Part shown: piece by piece, positions 9,224 to 16,743 of the stretch | How positions within the stretch are numbered: position 1 is the first letter of the stretch | Layout of the letters: each line of letters opens with the position of its first letter | Assembly: GCF_016904885.1 (NCBI RefSeq) | Contig: NZ_JADWYI010000001.1 | Span: forward strand, 6,882,001 to 6,946,000 | Length of the DNA: 64,000 nucleotides | Direction: 5' to 3' | DNA from: Archangium primigenium | GTDB taxonomy: Bacteria; Myxococcota; Myxococcia; Myxococcales; Myxococcaceae | The notes under the pieces: generated by a model | Told to the model about the DNA's origin: nothing | Databases searched by the model: none | What the model saw: the letters and a program-made list of their open reading frames with translations, nothing else | Position numbers and translations under genes: made by a program

Positions 9224-9349
9224 ATGGGGCCGTGGACCGGACTGCTGCTCGCCCTGGCCCTGCTGCTCTCCGGGTGCGCGGCGCTGACATCGGATGTTGA
9301 CGCGAAACGAGATCCTGGAGTTCGTCGCGAAGAACATGAGGGATTATAA
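9224..9349 (+). pseudogene. Second lipoprotein remnant (signal peptide plus frameshifted tail)
   Basis: Encodes a signal peptide with a textbook lipobox (LLLSGCAAL) and then 23 residues before a stop at 9347-9349. In a different frame, from about 9297 to 9387, an open stretch reads through EILEFVAKNMRDYKIPMNF to IRWSAR and a TGA that overlaps the start of the next gene. That second stretch looks like the genuine C-terminus, because its end matches the end of copy 1. So this is most likely a lipoprotein gene with a large internal deletion and a frameshift. The start at 9224 is uncertain (alternative 9098 with a better ribosome site). Confidence 0.55.
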
Positions 9350-9382
9350 AATCCCGATGAACTTCATTCGCTGGAGTGCACG

Positions 9383-9853
9383 ATGAGTGATGGGCGTGCG
9401 TGGCGAGGCAACGTCAAGGCGCGCCTGTATGAGCGAGTTCATCAGCGTGGGTATGATTCGCTCACCGCTTTCGCCGACGCGCGCCCCGCCGTCCCGTTGT
9501 ACTTGCTGGCGGAAGAGCTTGGACAGGAAGACGTCGCAGCAGTGCAATTCTTGAGCGGATTGCTTGACGAGGCGGAGCAGCGCAAGCAGGTCACACGCTT
9601 CGTTCGCGACGTGTTTGTACGCGAGCTGTCCGAAGGTATCCCCAGTGGCTGGCCCACCGTGTTGGATGATGCCAACCGCTTCCAGGTCGCCAAGGCGCTC
9701 AGCTCGTGGATTGCCTACACTCCAGAAACGCATCAGGACAGAGCAAGACGGGTCAGCACAGCGATCCTCACCAAGCCCCCACCCTCCGGCTGGCGCCCGC
9801 TCGGTCCCGACGACGAACTGCTGCGCGCTCTCCTGCCGGATGAGGAAACTTAA
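9383..9853 (+). CDS. Conserved 156-aa protein, copy 2 (paralogue of the 6973 gene); possible immunity protein
   Basis: Same length and about two-thirds identical by eye to the gene at 6973; the shared core is RKQVTRFVRD, GWPTVLDDA, AYTPETH and GWRPLGP. Soluble, no signal or membrane segment, function not recognised. The start overlaps the TGA closing the degraded lipoprotein tail. The DNA around 9300-9850 is visibly less GC-rich than the surrounding genes, hinting at separate origin. It ends 58 bp before the convergent Imm11-family immunity gene. Retention of an intact frame behind a decayed lipoprotein gene is what one expects of an immunity gene that still protects against relatives (inference). 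Confidence 0.8.
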   Translation: MSDGRAWRGNVKARLYERVHQRGYDSLTAFADARPAVPLYLLAEELGQEDVAAVQFLSGLLDEAEQRKQVTRFVRDVFVRELSEGIPSGWPTVLDDANRFQVAKALSSWIAYTPETHQDRARRVSTAILTKPPPSGWRPLGPDDELLRALLPDEET

Positions 9854-9911
9854 CCTCAGTCCACGTCAGCGGATCATTCACACTCCGCGAAGCGCCGCGA
9901 CAGCGCAGCCA

Positions 9912-10478
9912 TCAGACCGCCTCGAACTTCACCCCGGTAATGCCCGCGCGCTCCAGCGCCTCCTTGATTTCACTGGAAACGAGCAGGGGGCCTGACCATC
10001 CCTGCGCGCGGAACACCCTGGCCTCGCCGACTCCCGACGGATCGATGCGCATGTCACGCACGGAGGCATACTGTCCGACTTTGTGAGGGAGCCCATCCTC
10101 ATGCGTCCAAAGCCGGATCCGGGAAGCTTGCTCATCGATACAGGTGAGGAGCCGCGTGGCCACGAGGATGAGGTACGAATCCGGCGCGCTTTCCAGGTCC
10201 ACGGGAAGGAGTTGCACGTCGTCAGGAGCGAGCTCCGTGAAGATGTTGGCTGCCCTGACATGGACGACGGGGACGCTCAGGCCCGCGAGACTAAAATCGA
10301 GCGCTCTCCCCGCGTGCTCAATAGGAACCCTCAATTGTCCCTCGATGCGCACGGGTTTGCCACTCCTGAATACCCAGGGGTCGTCCACCTCTCGCCCTTG
10401 TATGTCGGCCGGATTGCCCAGGTGCCATCGACCTGAAACGTAGACATCGTCGTACAACTCGAAGAAGTGTCGAGACAT
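9912..10478 (-). CDS. Imm11-family (DUF1629-like) immunity protein
   Basis: 188-aa cytoplasmic protein resembling the Imm11/DUF1629 family of polymorphic-toxin immunity proteins, common in myxobacteria. Recognised blocks: MSRHFFELYDDVYV at the start, GRWHLGNP, VDDPWVFRSGKPV, LAPDDVQLLPVDLE, LVATRLLTCIDE and SGPLLVSSEIKEALE near the end. It lies 9 bp downstream of the AHH lipoprotein gene on the same strand, the expected toxin-then-immunity order. It is the likely specific antidote that protects the producer from that lipoprotein's C-terminal nuclease. The family match is from memory of its sequence pattern; a profile search would confirm it. Confidence 0.85.
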   Translation of the reverse strand: MSRHFFELYDDVYVSGRWHLGNPADIQGREVDDPWVFRSGKPVRIEGQLRVPIEHAGRALDFSLAGLSVPVVHVRAANIFTELAPDDVQLLPVDLESAPDSYLILVATRLLTCIDEQASRIRLWTHEDGLPHKVGQYASVRDMRIDPSGVGEARVFRAQGWSGPLLVSSEIKEALERAGITGVKFEAV

Positions 10479-10487
10479 ACTGGGTAC

Positions 10488-11798
10488 CTAGCGCGATGCG
10501 CCCTGGGTAACGAGTTGGTTGAGTTCCGAGCCCGGCGTGGCGATTTCCTTGGCCAGCACGCTGAGTACTTTCGTCAGCACAGCCCGGCATTCCGCGACCC
10601 CCCGGCAGCCCCGCATCGCCTGATCCAAGTCTCGGAACACAAGGCGATGATATCGCTCGGGATGAGGCCCCTTGTGGCCCTCAAGAGGCACTGTGTTCTC
10701 CACGTCCTTCATCCGCATCCCGGCCTTGTCGAAGAGCGTCTTGAACCGGGGTGTCCACGGCCCGCCTCGCACCGTGGACTTGCTGTTCTCGATGGTGGCG
10801 ATGTGGTGCACCTCCGGCTTCCTCGGCGGGTCCGCGCGAGTGGAAGAGTCCCTCGTGGCCATGCTCACGACATGGGCGGGCAGGACGACGCGGATGGTGC
10901 CCTCGGCCACGGCGACCTTCACCGCGTCCGCCTCCTGCGCGGCCGTGAGCACGTCGCGGATGCCGGCATGGGACTCGAGTGCACCGGCCGCTTTCGCGAA
11001 GCCCGGCAGTGTCGGAGCCCTGGACACGAGCGCCGCCGTCCCGCCCACCGCCGCCGTGCCCAGCAAGAGGAGGATCCTCATGCTGTTGGGCCCGATGACC
11101 TGGCCAAAACGCTCTCCCGCCTCGCGCAGCTCCGCGAACGTGCTGGCCTCCGCCGCCTCCTCCCACAGGAGGAAGTAGGCCCGAACCAGGTCGAGAAACT
11201 CCCAGCCCAAGTAGCCCCACAGGAGCAGGGTCAGCGCCGCGGCGAGCCCCTTGGACAGGGGCTCGGGGGCCGCGACCAGGGCCATGTAGCCGATGAGCGA
11301 GACGCTCAGCGTCGTCCACAACCGCGTCGTGGAGACCATGCCTCGCAACTCCGCGTCGCGGGCCTCCAGCGCCGCGCTCACGGAGAGCGCCAGGGCCAGG
11401 TCGCGCTTGTCCTCGCCATCCAGGCCCGGCCCATCCTTGAACAGCCCCAGGCAGTCGCCTGGCGTCTCCCGCCGCGAGCAGAAGTGACCGTAGGACCGCG
11501 CGAGGGGCGTGCGCCACGCCTCGCCCGCGAGTGAGGCGGAGGCCTGTGCCAACCGCCAGCTGCGGGAACGCGGAACATGCGCCCCGGCCACCCGCAGCGG
11601 CAGGTTCAGGATCAGACCGGCGAGGGCCTCATCCAGTTCGGAGTCGCTCACCCGCACGGACCCGAACCCCAGGGGCTCGGAGAGGTGAACCCGGTCCTCC
11701 ACGGGCCGAGGTGGATGAGCGCCCCGGGGAGCCCCCGTGACGCAGGCGGCGTGGAGCACGAGCACGAGCAGGGCCCAGGCCTTCCACCGGGTGCGCAT
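10488..11798 (-). CDS. Lipoprotein with C-terminal AHH-type nuclease domain (SitA-like toxin candidate)
   Basis: 436-aa predicted lipoprotein toxin. Signal peptide with a lipobox ending at Cys19 (LHAAC); a hydrophobic region with two likely membrane segments at about 160-205, plus a third at about 243-262; and a C-terminal module beginning EVHHIATIENSKS, with GPWTPRFKTLFDKAGM, VPLEGHKGPHPE and RYHRLVF. These are hallmarks of AHH/HNH-Endo VII nucleases, with paired and downstream histidines as catalytic/metal ligands. The RBS is strong (GGAGGAG, 5 nt spacing). Myxobacteria deliver lipoprotein toxins (SitA type, associated with family TIGR02269) between kin by TraAB outer-membrane exchange. This architecture and the adjacent Imm11 gene fit that, but the assignment to SitA is inference. 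Confidence 0.82.
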   Translation of the reverse strand: MRTRWKAWALLVLVLHAACVTGAPRGAHPPRPVEDRVHLSEPLGFGSVRVSDSELDEALAGLILNLPLRVAGAHVPRSRSWRLAQASASLAGEAWRTPLARSYGHFCSRRETPGDCLGLFKDGPGLDGEDKRDLALALSVSAALEARDAELRGMVSTTRLWTTLSVSLIGYMALVAAPEPLSKGLAAALTLLLWGYLGWEFLDLVRAYFLLWEEAAEASTFAELREAGERFGQVIGPNSMRILLLLGTAAVGGTAALVSRAPTLPGFAKAAGALESHAGIRDVLTAAQEADAVKVAVAEGTIRVVLPAHVVSMATRDSSTRADPPRKPEVHHIATIENSKSTVRGGPWTPRFKTLFDKAGMRMKDVENTVPLEGHKGPHPERYHRLVFRDLDQAMRGCRGVAECRAVLTKVLSVLAKEIATPGSELNQLVTQGASR

Positions 11799-11833
11799 GC
11801 CGCTCCTCCGCCCGTGCGCCAGACGTGCCGAGG

Positions 11834-11871
11834 CGCAAAGAAAAAGGGCCGGTCACTCGCGTGACCGGCCC
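11834..11871 (-). terminator. Intrinsic terminator of tRNA-Thr
   Basis: Perfect 11-bp stem (11846-11856 with 11861-11871), 4-nt loop; read on the minus strand it ends in a run of T (TTTTTCTTT). It lies directly 3' of the tRNA gene and upstream of the AHH lipoprotein gene, insulating the two. Confidence 0.88.
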
Positions 11872-11882
11872 TTCTTGTTTTC

Positions 11883-11958
<76 letters not shown>

Positions 11959-11998
11959 CCAACACCGCCTCTTCCGCACCGCCGCCGGAAGTGAGCGC

Positions 11999-12027
11999 GA
12001 AGTACCATGGGCCTCCGGGCACCGCAA
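11999..12027 (-). promoter_or_regulatory. Possible housekeeping promoter of tRNA-Thr
   Basis: On the minus strand TTGCGG (12022-12027), 17-bp spacer, TACTTC (11999-12004), about 40 bp before the tRNA 5' end. Spacing is ideal but box quality is modest. Confidence 0.3.
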
Positions 12028-12202
12028 GCACTTCTTCACGCGCCCTCCGCCGTCCAGGCCCCGCCCCCACCCTTGTCCGTTTTCCGACGCGCCGCGGTCG
12101 CTCGTCCCCACGTGCCTTGACGCGTCACGTCCATGACACGTCGCGTTGGCTAACCTCCTGAAACGATTCAAGCTTTACATTTTAACGAAGAACGAGAGGC
12201 GA

Positions 12203-12231
12203 TTGACCCCCGCCAGGGCCTATGCACATAA
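12203..12231 (+). promoter_or_regulatory. Possible housekeeping promoter of gdhA
   Basis: TTGACC at 12203-12208, 17-bp spacer, ACATAA at 12226-12231, about 55 bp before the gdhA ATG. The -35 is good, the -10 weak. Confidence 0.35.
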
Positions 12232-12285
12232 GGGCGGTGTTACACCCCCGACGATCGCCTCAACCCCAAGGAGCGATTCCTCCCC

Positions 12286-13836
12286 ATGGCCAGCGAAGAG
12301 AACTTCATGCGCGCCCCGGCCCCGACGCCCAAGCGCACCGTCTACACGGAGGCGATGGAGATCTTCCATCGCGCCGCCGACCTCATCGGCTTGGACAAGC
12401 GCGTCCGCCTCGAGCTCGAGGAGCCCGACTACGAGCACATCTTCTACGTCACCGCCAAGCTCAAGGACCGGCTGGTCCCGCTGACGCCCGAGCAGGCGCG
12501 CGACTTCGCGGATCTGCCGCACACCCAGGTGCGCAACCCCGAGGGCCTGGAGCGCCTGGCCGACGGGAAGATCATCCTCAATGGCCGTGCCCTGCTCGGC
12601 TCGGACGTGTCCATCCGCCGCGGTCACCTGCGCCTGCCCGACGGCCACGTGTACCAGCTGGTGCCCGGGGAGTCCCAGCGCTTCAAGGCCTACCGCGTGC
12701 AGCACAACCAGGCGCGCGGCCCCTACAAGGGCGGCATCCGCTACCACCGCGAGGTGTCGCTGGATCTCTTCAAGGCGCTCGCCGCCGAGATGACCTGGAA
12801 GACGGCCATCTCCGAGGTCCCCTTTGGCGGTGGCAAGGGTGGCATCCAGATCGATCCGCGCGCCTACGGCCGCGAGGAGCTGGAGAACATCACCCTGCGC
12901 TTCATGTACAAGCTCAAGAGCATGATCGGCCCCAACATCGACATCCCCGCGCCGGACGTGGGGACGAATGGGGACATCATGGCGCTCATGTACCGCCAGT
13001 ACTCGGACGGTGAGCGCGACCGCCACGGCATGCGCGGCATCGTCACCGGCAAGGACGTGCGCATCGGAGGCTCCGAGGGCCGCGCGGCCGCCACCGGCCA
13101 GGGCGTCGCCTTCTGCATCGAGGACTACTACGCCGAGCGGGGCGAGAACCTCCGGGGCAAGAGCTTCATCCTCCAGGGCTTCGGCAACGTGGGCAGCCAC
13201 GGCGCCGCCATCCTGCAGCGCATGGGCGCGCGCCTGCTGGCCGTCAACGACGCGGACGGCACCATCTACAACGGCGATGGCATCGACGTGCCCGCCCTGC
13301 TCGCCCACGTGAATGATCCCAAGAACCTGCGCAAGAGCGTGCTCGGGTTCACCGGCGGGCAGAAGATCGACAAGAAGGACTTCTGGGAGGTGCAGGCCGA
13401 CATCTGCCTGCCCGCGGCCCTGGGCGGCGAGATCACCGCCGACGTGGCCGAGCGCCTCAAGGTGAAGCTCGTGGCCGAGGGCGCCAACGGCCCCACCACC
13501 CCCGAGGCCGACCGCGTCCTGCAGAAGCGCGGCATCGACATGATCCCCGACATCATCGCCAACGCGGGCGGTGTGACGGTCAGCTACTACGAGTGGATCC
13601 AGAACAAGCGCATGGAGCGCTGGAGCGAGGCCGAGGTCAACCAGCGCCTCGAGCACGCGATGAAGCGCAACTACCGCATCATCCGCGACATCTCGCGCAA
13701 CCAGTCGCGCCGCTCGGACACGCACGACAGCCGGCCGTTCTGCATCGGCAAGGAAGTGGACCCGCGCTGCGCCGCGATGATCCTCGCGCTCAAGCGGATC
13801 GAGGCCCACTACCTCCTCGAGGGCTTCTCCCAGTAA
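12286..13836 (+). CDS. gdhA: Glutamate dehydrogenase (Glu/Leu/Phe/Val dehydrogenase family)
   Basis: 516-aa cytoplasmic enzyme interconverting glutamate and 2-oxoglutarate plus ammonia with NAD(P). Seen: the substrate/catalytic region KGGIRYH and then VPFGGGKGGI (near residue 180, catalytic Lys), PAPDVGTNGDIMA, the dinucleotide-binding LQGFGNVGSHGA, and ANAGGVTVSYYEWIQN in the C-terminal domain. It is longer than the usual 410-450 aa because of an N-terminal extension of about 90 residues carrying an AMEIFHRAADLIGLD block, seen in a subset of bacterial enzymes. An AAGGAG lies about 10 nt before the ATG. Monocistronic: divergent from the tRNA and convergent with the PilZ gene. It could in principle be a leucine/valine dehydrogenase, but size and motifs favour glutamate. 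Confidence 0.9.
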   Translation: MASEENFMRAPAPTPKRTVYTEAMEIFHRAADLIGLDKRVRLELEEPDYEHIFYVTAKLKDRLVPLTPEQARDFADLPHTQVRNPEGLERLADGKIILNGRALLGSDVSIRRGHLRLPDGHVYQLVPGESQRFKAYRVQHNQARGPYKGGIRYHREVSLDLFKALAAEMTWKTAISEVPFGGGKGGIQIDPRAYGREELENITLRFMYKLKSMIGPNIDIPAPDVGTNGDIMALMYRQYSDGERDRHGMRGIVTGKDVRIGGSEGRAAATGQGVAFCIEDYYAERGENLRGKSFILQGFGNVGSHGAAILQRMGARLLAVNDADGTIYNGDGIDVPALLAHVNDPKNLRKSVLGFTGGQKIDKKDFWEVQADICLPAALGGEITADVAERLKVKLVAEGANGPTTPEADRVLQKRGIDMIPDIIANAGGVTVSYYEWIQNKRMERWSEAEVNQRLEHAMKRNYRIIRDISRNQSRRSDTHDSRPFCIGKEVDPRCAAMILALKRIEAHYLLEGFSQ

Positions 13837-13880
13837 TCCCGCCCCGGGGGGGGTCCCCGACAGGCCACCCCCTGGACACA

Positions 13881-13920
13881 CGAAGGGCACGGTCCGCACC
13901 CGACGCGGCCGTGCCCTTCG
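13881..13920. terminator. Hairpin between convergent gdhA and PilZ genes
   Basis: 12-bp perfect inverted repeat CGAAGGGCACGG/CCGTGCCCTTCG with a 16-nt loop, located in the convergent gap. T-tracts are poor, so it is a probable rather than canonical terminator, likely serving both strands. Confidence 0.5.
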
Positions 13921-13978
13921 TGCTTCCGGAGGACCTCCGGGAGGACTTCCGGGAGGACTTCCCGGGGTGTCCCCTCCC

Positions 13979-14341
13979 TCAGTGCATCACCCGCTCGCGC
14001 GCCACGAGCAAGAGCGGCGCGTCCTCGTGGACCTCGTAGGCCACGATGCGCAGGCCCACGCCCCGGCTGTTGCCCTCGCGCCCGTCCTTGCGGCCGAACG
14101 AGAGCGCCACCTGGTAGCGCACCTCGCACAGGCACGACATCTCCGTGCCGTCCTCGCCCGCGAACGTCACCTTCACCCGCTCCCCCAGGGACATGGACTC
14201 GCGCGTCTCCACGAACAGGCCCTGCTGGCTGATGTTGCGGCCAATCCCCCGGCTCAACCCCCCCTGCGTGGAGAGGTAGATGGTGAAGACCTTGTCGAAA
14301 CGCAGATGGGCGCGGCGCTCACGAACCTGAACCTGGGCCAA
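13979..14341 (-). CDS. PilZ-domain protein
   Basis: 120-aa single PilZ domain. Seen: the RxxxR box (RRAHLR, residues about 9-14) and the downstream (D/N)xSxxG box as NISQQG (about 37-42), the two elements that bind cyclic di-GMP. A CEVRY strand and GVGLRI follow. In the second box an Asn replaces the common Asp, still seen in functional proteins. A TTG start at 14341 is chosen because GGAGA sits 6 nt upstream and the domain begins immediately; an ATG 45 nt further up lies inside a palindrome. Divergent from the secreted protein at 14516, sharing a regulatory region with a perfect inverted repeat. It probably transmits c-di-GMP levels to motility or polysaccharide functions (inference). Confidence 0.85.
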   Translation of the reverse strand: MAQVQVRERRAHLRFDKVFTIYLSTQGGLSRGIGRNISQQGLFVETRESMSLGERVKVTFAGEDGTEMSCLCEVRYQVALSFGRKDGREGNSRGVGLRIVAYEVHEDAPLLLVARERVMH

Positions 14342-14377
14342 CGGGTGTCTCCGGGGTGGGTGGAAGGTGGGAGAGAA

Positions 14378-14400
14378 ACTACATGGTGGGACCATGTAGT
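14378..14400. promoter_or_regulatory. Perfect 10-bp inverted repeat (candidate operator)
   Basis: ACTACATGGT-GGG-ACCATGTAGT, a perfect 10+10 palindrome with a 3-bp centre, in the divergent region between the PilZ gene and the secreted protein. Symmetry and position suggest binding of a dimeric regulator; AT content is higher than in surrounding DNA. Confidence 0.6.
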
Positions 14401-14420
14401 CAAAATCTCCACCGCAACAC

Positions 14421-14440
14421 ACCGACACGTACCGACACGT
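14421..14440. repeat. Tandem 10-bp direct repeat
   Basis: Two adjacent copies of ACCGACACGT, one helical turn apart, between the palindrome and the ribosome site of the 14516 gene. Could be a binding site for a regulator that recognises direct repeats. Confidence 0.5.
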
Positions 14441-14515
14441 ACGCCACCAGGAGAGATGCGGGGCGGCGCCAGGAGTGGCACCATCGCGGCCCCCCTTCCC
14501 GAGGAGATACCCCCC

Positions 14516-15145
14516 GTGCGACGACTGCTCCTGGCCGTGCTGCTCCTGCCCACCCTCGCCCTGGCGGACGTGGACTCCCGCTTCGCCCAATTGAGGGATC
14601 AAGCCGAGGCGCTGGGCAGCCTCGGGACGTTCCTGGACAAGTACGTGGGGGAGTGCTCGGGCTTCTTCTCGGGGCTGGGCTGCCGGGGCGCCTCGGAGGA
14701 GTTCCGCAAGCAGTACGAGGGCAAGAAGCTCTACATGATCGTCGGCGAGAGCGCGGCGAGCATGGTGCAGCCCGGGCCCTACCAGCCGGGCAGCGGCAAC
14801 TACACCATCCTCGTCACCCCCTCCTTCCCCGGCGGCTCGTACTTCCTCACCCAGGGGGCGCCCAGTGCTTTGAGCGCCGAGGATCAGCCGCTCGTGGCCC
14901 CCATCCGGGTGACGGGCACCACACCCGAGGGGTGGAACGCCACCGACTTCATGCGCCTGTTCTCCAGCCGCAAGGTGCGCATGCAGCTCGTCTTCTCGCC
15001 CGAGGGCATCTGGGGCATGGAGCGCAACCAGGGCCGGGGCAAGCTCTACGGCGTGTCGTGCCGGGTGGAGGGCGTGCTCCTGTCCAACGCCACCACGGGC
15101 AAGCCCCTGGGCATGTGGGTGGTGGGCGACGCGAACCGGAAGTAG
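14516..15145 (+). CDS. Secreted protein of unknown function
   Basis: 209 aa with a clear cleavable signal peptide (RRLLLAVLLLPTLALA, then DVDS). The mature part has two cysteines close together (ECSGFFSGLGC, about residues 44-54) and a third near the C-terminus (SCRVEG). The remainder looks beta-rich, as in a compact periplasmic or surface domain. No family recognised. A GTG start at 14516 fits GAGGAG 9 nt upstream. Divergent from the PilZ gene and convergent with the HtrA gene (35-bp gap). The palindrome and direct repeats upstream are probably its control region. Confidence 0.8.
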   Translation: MRRLLLAVLLLPTLALADVDSRFAQLRDQAEALGSLGTFLDKYVGECSGFFSGLGCRGASEEFRKQYEGKKLYMIVGESAASMVQPGPYQPGSGNYTILVTPSFPGGSYFLTQGAPSALSAEDQPLVAPIRVTGTTPEGWNATDFMRLFSSRKVRMQLVFSPEGIWGMERNQGRGKLYGVSCRVEGVLLSNATTGKPLGMWVVGDANRK

Positions 15146-15180
15146 CTCCCGGGCCGTCTCCCGGGCCGTCTTCCGAGCCC

Positions 15181-16650
15181 TCAATGCTCCAGCGCCAGGT
15201 ACTGCTGCACGTCGCCGCGCTGCAGGCGCAGGAGCACCATGGCGCCCGAGCCCTTGTCCAGCGCGCCCTTGAGCGCCGCCAGGTCCTTCACCTTGCGGCG
15301 GTTGACCTCGACGATCAGGTCCCCCGCCACCACGCCCTTGCGGGCGGCCGGGGAGCCGGGCTCCACCCGTGACACCAGGAGCCCCGTGTAGGGCACCACG
15401 CCCAGGGTGGTGGCCACGTCGGGGGTGATGTCGCGCAGGGACAGGCCGAACGCCGTCAGGTTGCCGGAGCCCGCGACGCCGGCGCCGACGCCTTCCTGGG
15501 CCCCACGCGACACCAGGGTGACCTGCACCTCCAGGGGCGTGCCCTCGCGCATGAGCGACAGCGTCACCCGCGAGTCCGGCGCCAGCAGGGACACCTTGCG
15601 CAGGAGCTGCGGGAAGGAGTCCACGCGCCGGCCGTTCACCCCCACCAGCGAGTCGCCCTCGCGGATGCCGGCGCGCGCCGCGGGGCTGCCCGCGTACACG
15701 CGCGTGACGACCGCGATGCGCGCGCCCGCCTCGTTCTGCTCGTTGATCATCACCCCGAGCCAGCCGCGCTGCAGCTGCCCGTTGCGGCTCAGGTTGGGCA
15801 GCAGGTCCTTCACCATGTTGCTGGGCACCGCGAAGCCAATGCCCTGGCCCTCGCTGATGATGGCCGTGTTCACGCCCACCACCTCGCCGCGCATGTTGAA
15901 GAGCGGCCCGCCGGAGTTGCCCGGGTTGATGAGGGCGTCCGTCTGGATGAAGTCGTCGAAGGGGCCCACGCCAATCACCCGCTCCTTGGCGGAGATCATC
16001 CCGTGGGACACCGAGTGGTCCAGGCCGAACGGGTTGCCGATGGCCAGCACCCAGTCCCCCACCTCCAGCCGGTCCGAGTCCCCCAGGTACACCGCGGGCA
16101 GCCCCCGGGCGTCCTCGCCCAGGAGCCGCACGAGCGCCACGTCCGTGGACGCGTCACGCCCCACCACCTCGGCCTGGAACTCGCGCCCGTCCGCCAGGCG
16201 CACGACGATCTGGCTCGCCACGTCGTTGCCGCGCGCCACCACGTGGTTGTTCGTCACCACCAGGCCCTCGGGGGTGAGCAGGAAGCCGGAGCCGCTCGCC
16301 GAGCGGGTGCCCTCGCGCCCCACCGCCGCCGTCACGCTGATGTTCACCACGCCCGACTCCACCGCGCGGATGAGGGGCGCGAGCGAGCCGGGCGGCACGA
16401 AGCCCGGCAGCATGGGCTCGGACGCGGTCCACTCGCGCCACAGGCCGCCCGTGCCCGGGGAGGCGCGCAGCGAGTTCTCGAGCCAGTCGGTGTGCTCCCG
16501 GGCCCGGGCCGACAGCCACGTGTCGAGCGTGTCCGGCGCCGCCCACCCGGCCGAGGTGAGCAGCCATGCGAGCAGTCCGGCCCCACGGGCCAGCGGACGA
16601 AGAACGGATGAAGAAAGGACGGGGGGCATGGCGAGGGGCGCAACATCCAC
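15181..16650 (-). CDS. HtrA/DegP-type periplasmic serine protease with two PDZ domains
   Basis: 489-aa exported trypsin-like protease/chaperone. Seen: signal peptide ending near GWAA; protease domain with catalytic His in TNNHVVA (about residue 134), Asp in DASTDVALV (about 168) and Ser in NPGNSGGPLF (about 243); first PDZ at about 280-365 (VYAGSPAARAGIREGD) and second at about 390-480 (VEPGSPAARKGVVAGD). It degrades misfolded envelope proteins. The ATG at 16650 has a G-rich run close upstream; an alternative ATG at 16629 gives a shorter, equally good signal peptide. It is upstream of no gene in its own direction; grpE and ftsH are the next minus-strand genes, forming a protein-quality-control neighbourhood. 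Confidence 0.95.
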   Translation of the reverse strand: MDVAPLAMPPVLSSSVLRPLARGAGLLAWLLTSAGWAAPDTLDTWLSARAREHTDWLENSLRASPGTGGLWREWTASEPMLPGFVPPGSLAPLIRAVESGVVNISVTAAVGREGTRSASGSGFLLTPEGLVVTNNHVVARGNDVASQIVVRLADGREFQAEVVGRDASTDVALVRLLGEDARGLPAVYLGDSDRLEVGDWVLAIGNPFGLDHSVSHGMISAKERVIGVGPFDDFIQTDALINPGNSGGPLFNMRGEVVGVNTAIISEGQGIGFAVPSNMVKDLLPNLSRNGQLQRGWLGVMINEQNEAGARIAVVTRVYAGSPAARAGIREGDSLVGVNGRRVDSFPQLLRKVSLLAPDSRVTLSLMREGTPLEVQVTLVSRGAQEGVGAGVAGSGNLTAFGLSLRDITPDVATTLGVVPYTGLLVSRVEPGSPAARKGVVAGDLIVEVNRRKVKDLAALKGALDKGSGAMVLLRLQRGDVQQYLALEH

Positions 16651-16743
16651 CCCCCCCAGCGGCTTCCCGGGCCACCCGGGGCGTCCCAGGTCCCTCCAAG
16701 ACGGGGGCGGCGGGGAAGGTCTCCGCCTACCCTAGCAGGCGAC

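Larger units (their letters stand above)
11959..12285. other. Divergent intergenic region between tRNA-Thr and gdhA
   Basis: About 327 bp with the promoters of both flanking genes and no coding capacity recognised. The stretch 12140-12205 is distinctly AT-rich for this genome. Candidate promoter boxes are listed separately. Confidence 0.5.

Noticed and set aside
13925-13965. Tandem GGAGGACTTCC-type repeat near 13930-13960
   Set aside because: Short imperfect repeats in a convergent gap just past a hairpin; likely chance or simple slippage, no regulatory context.
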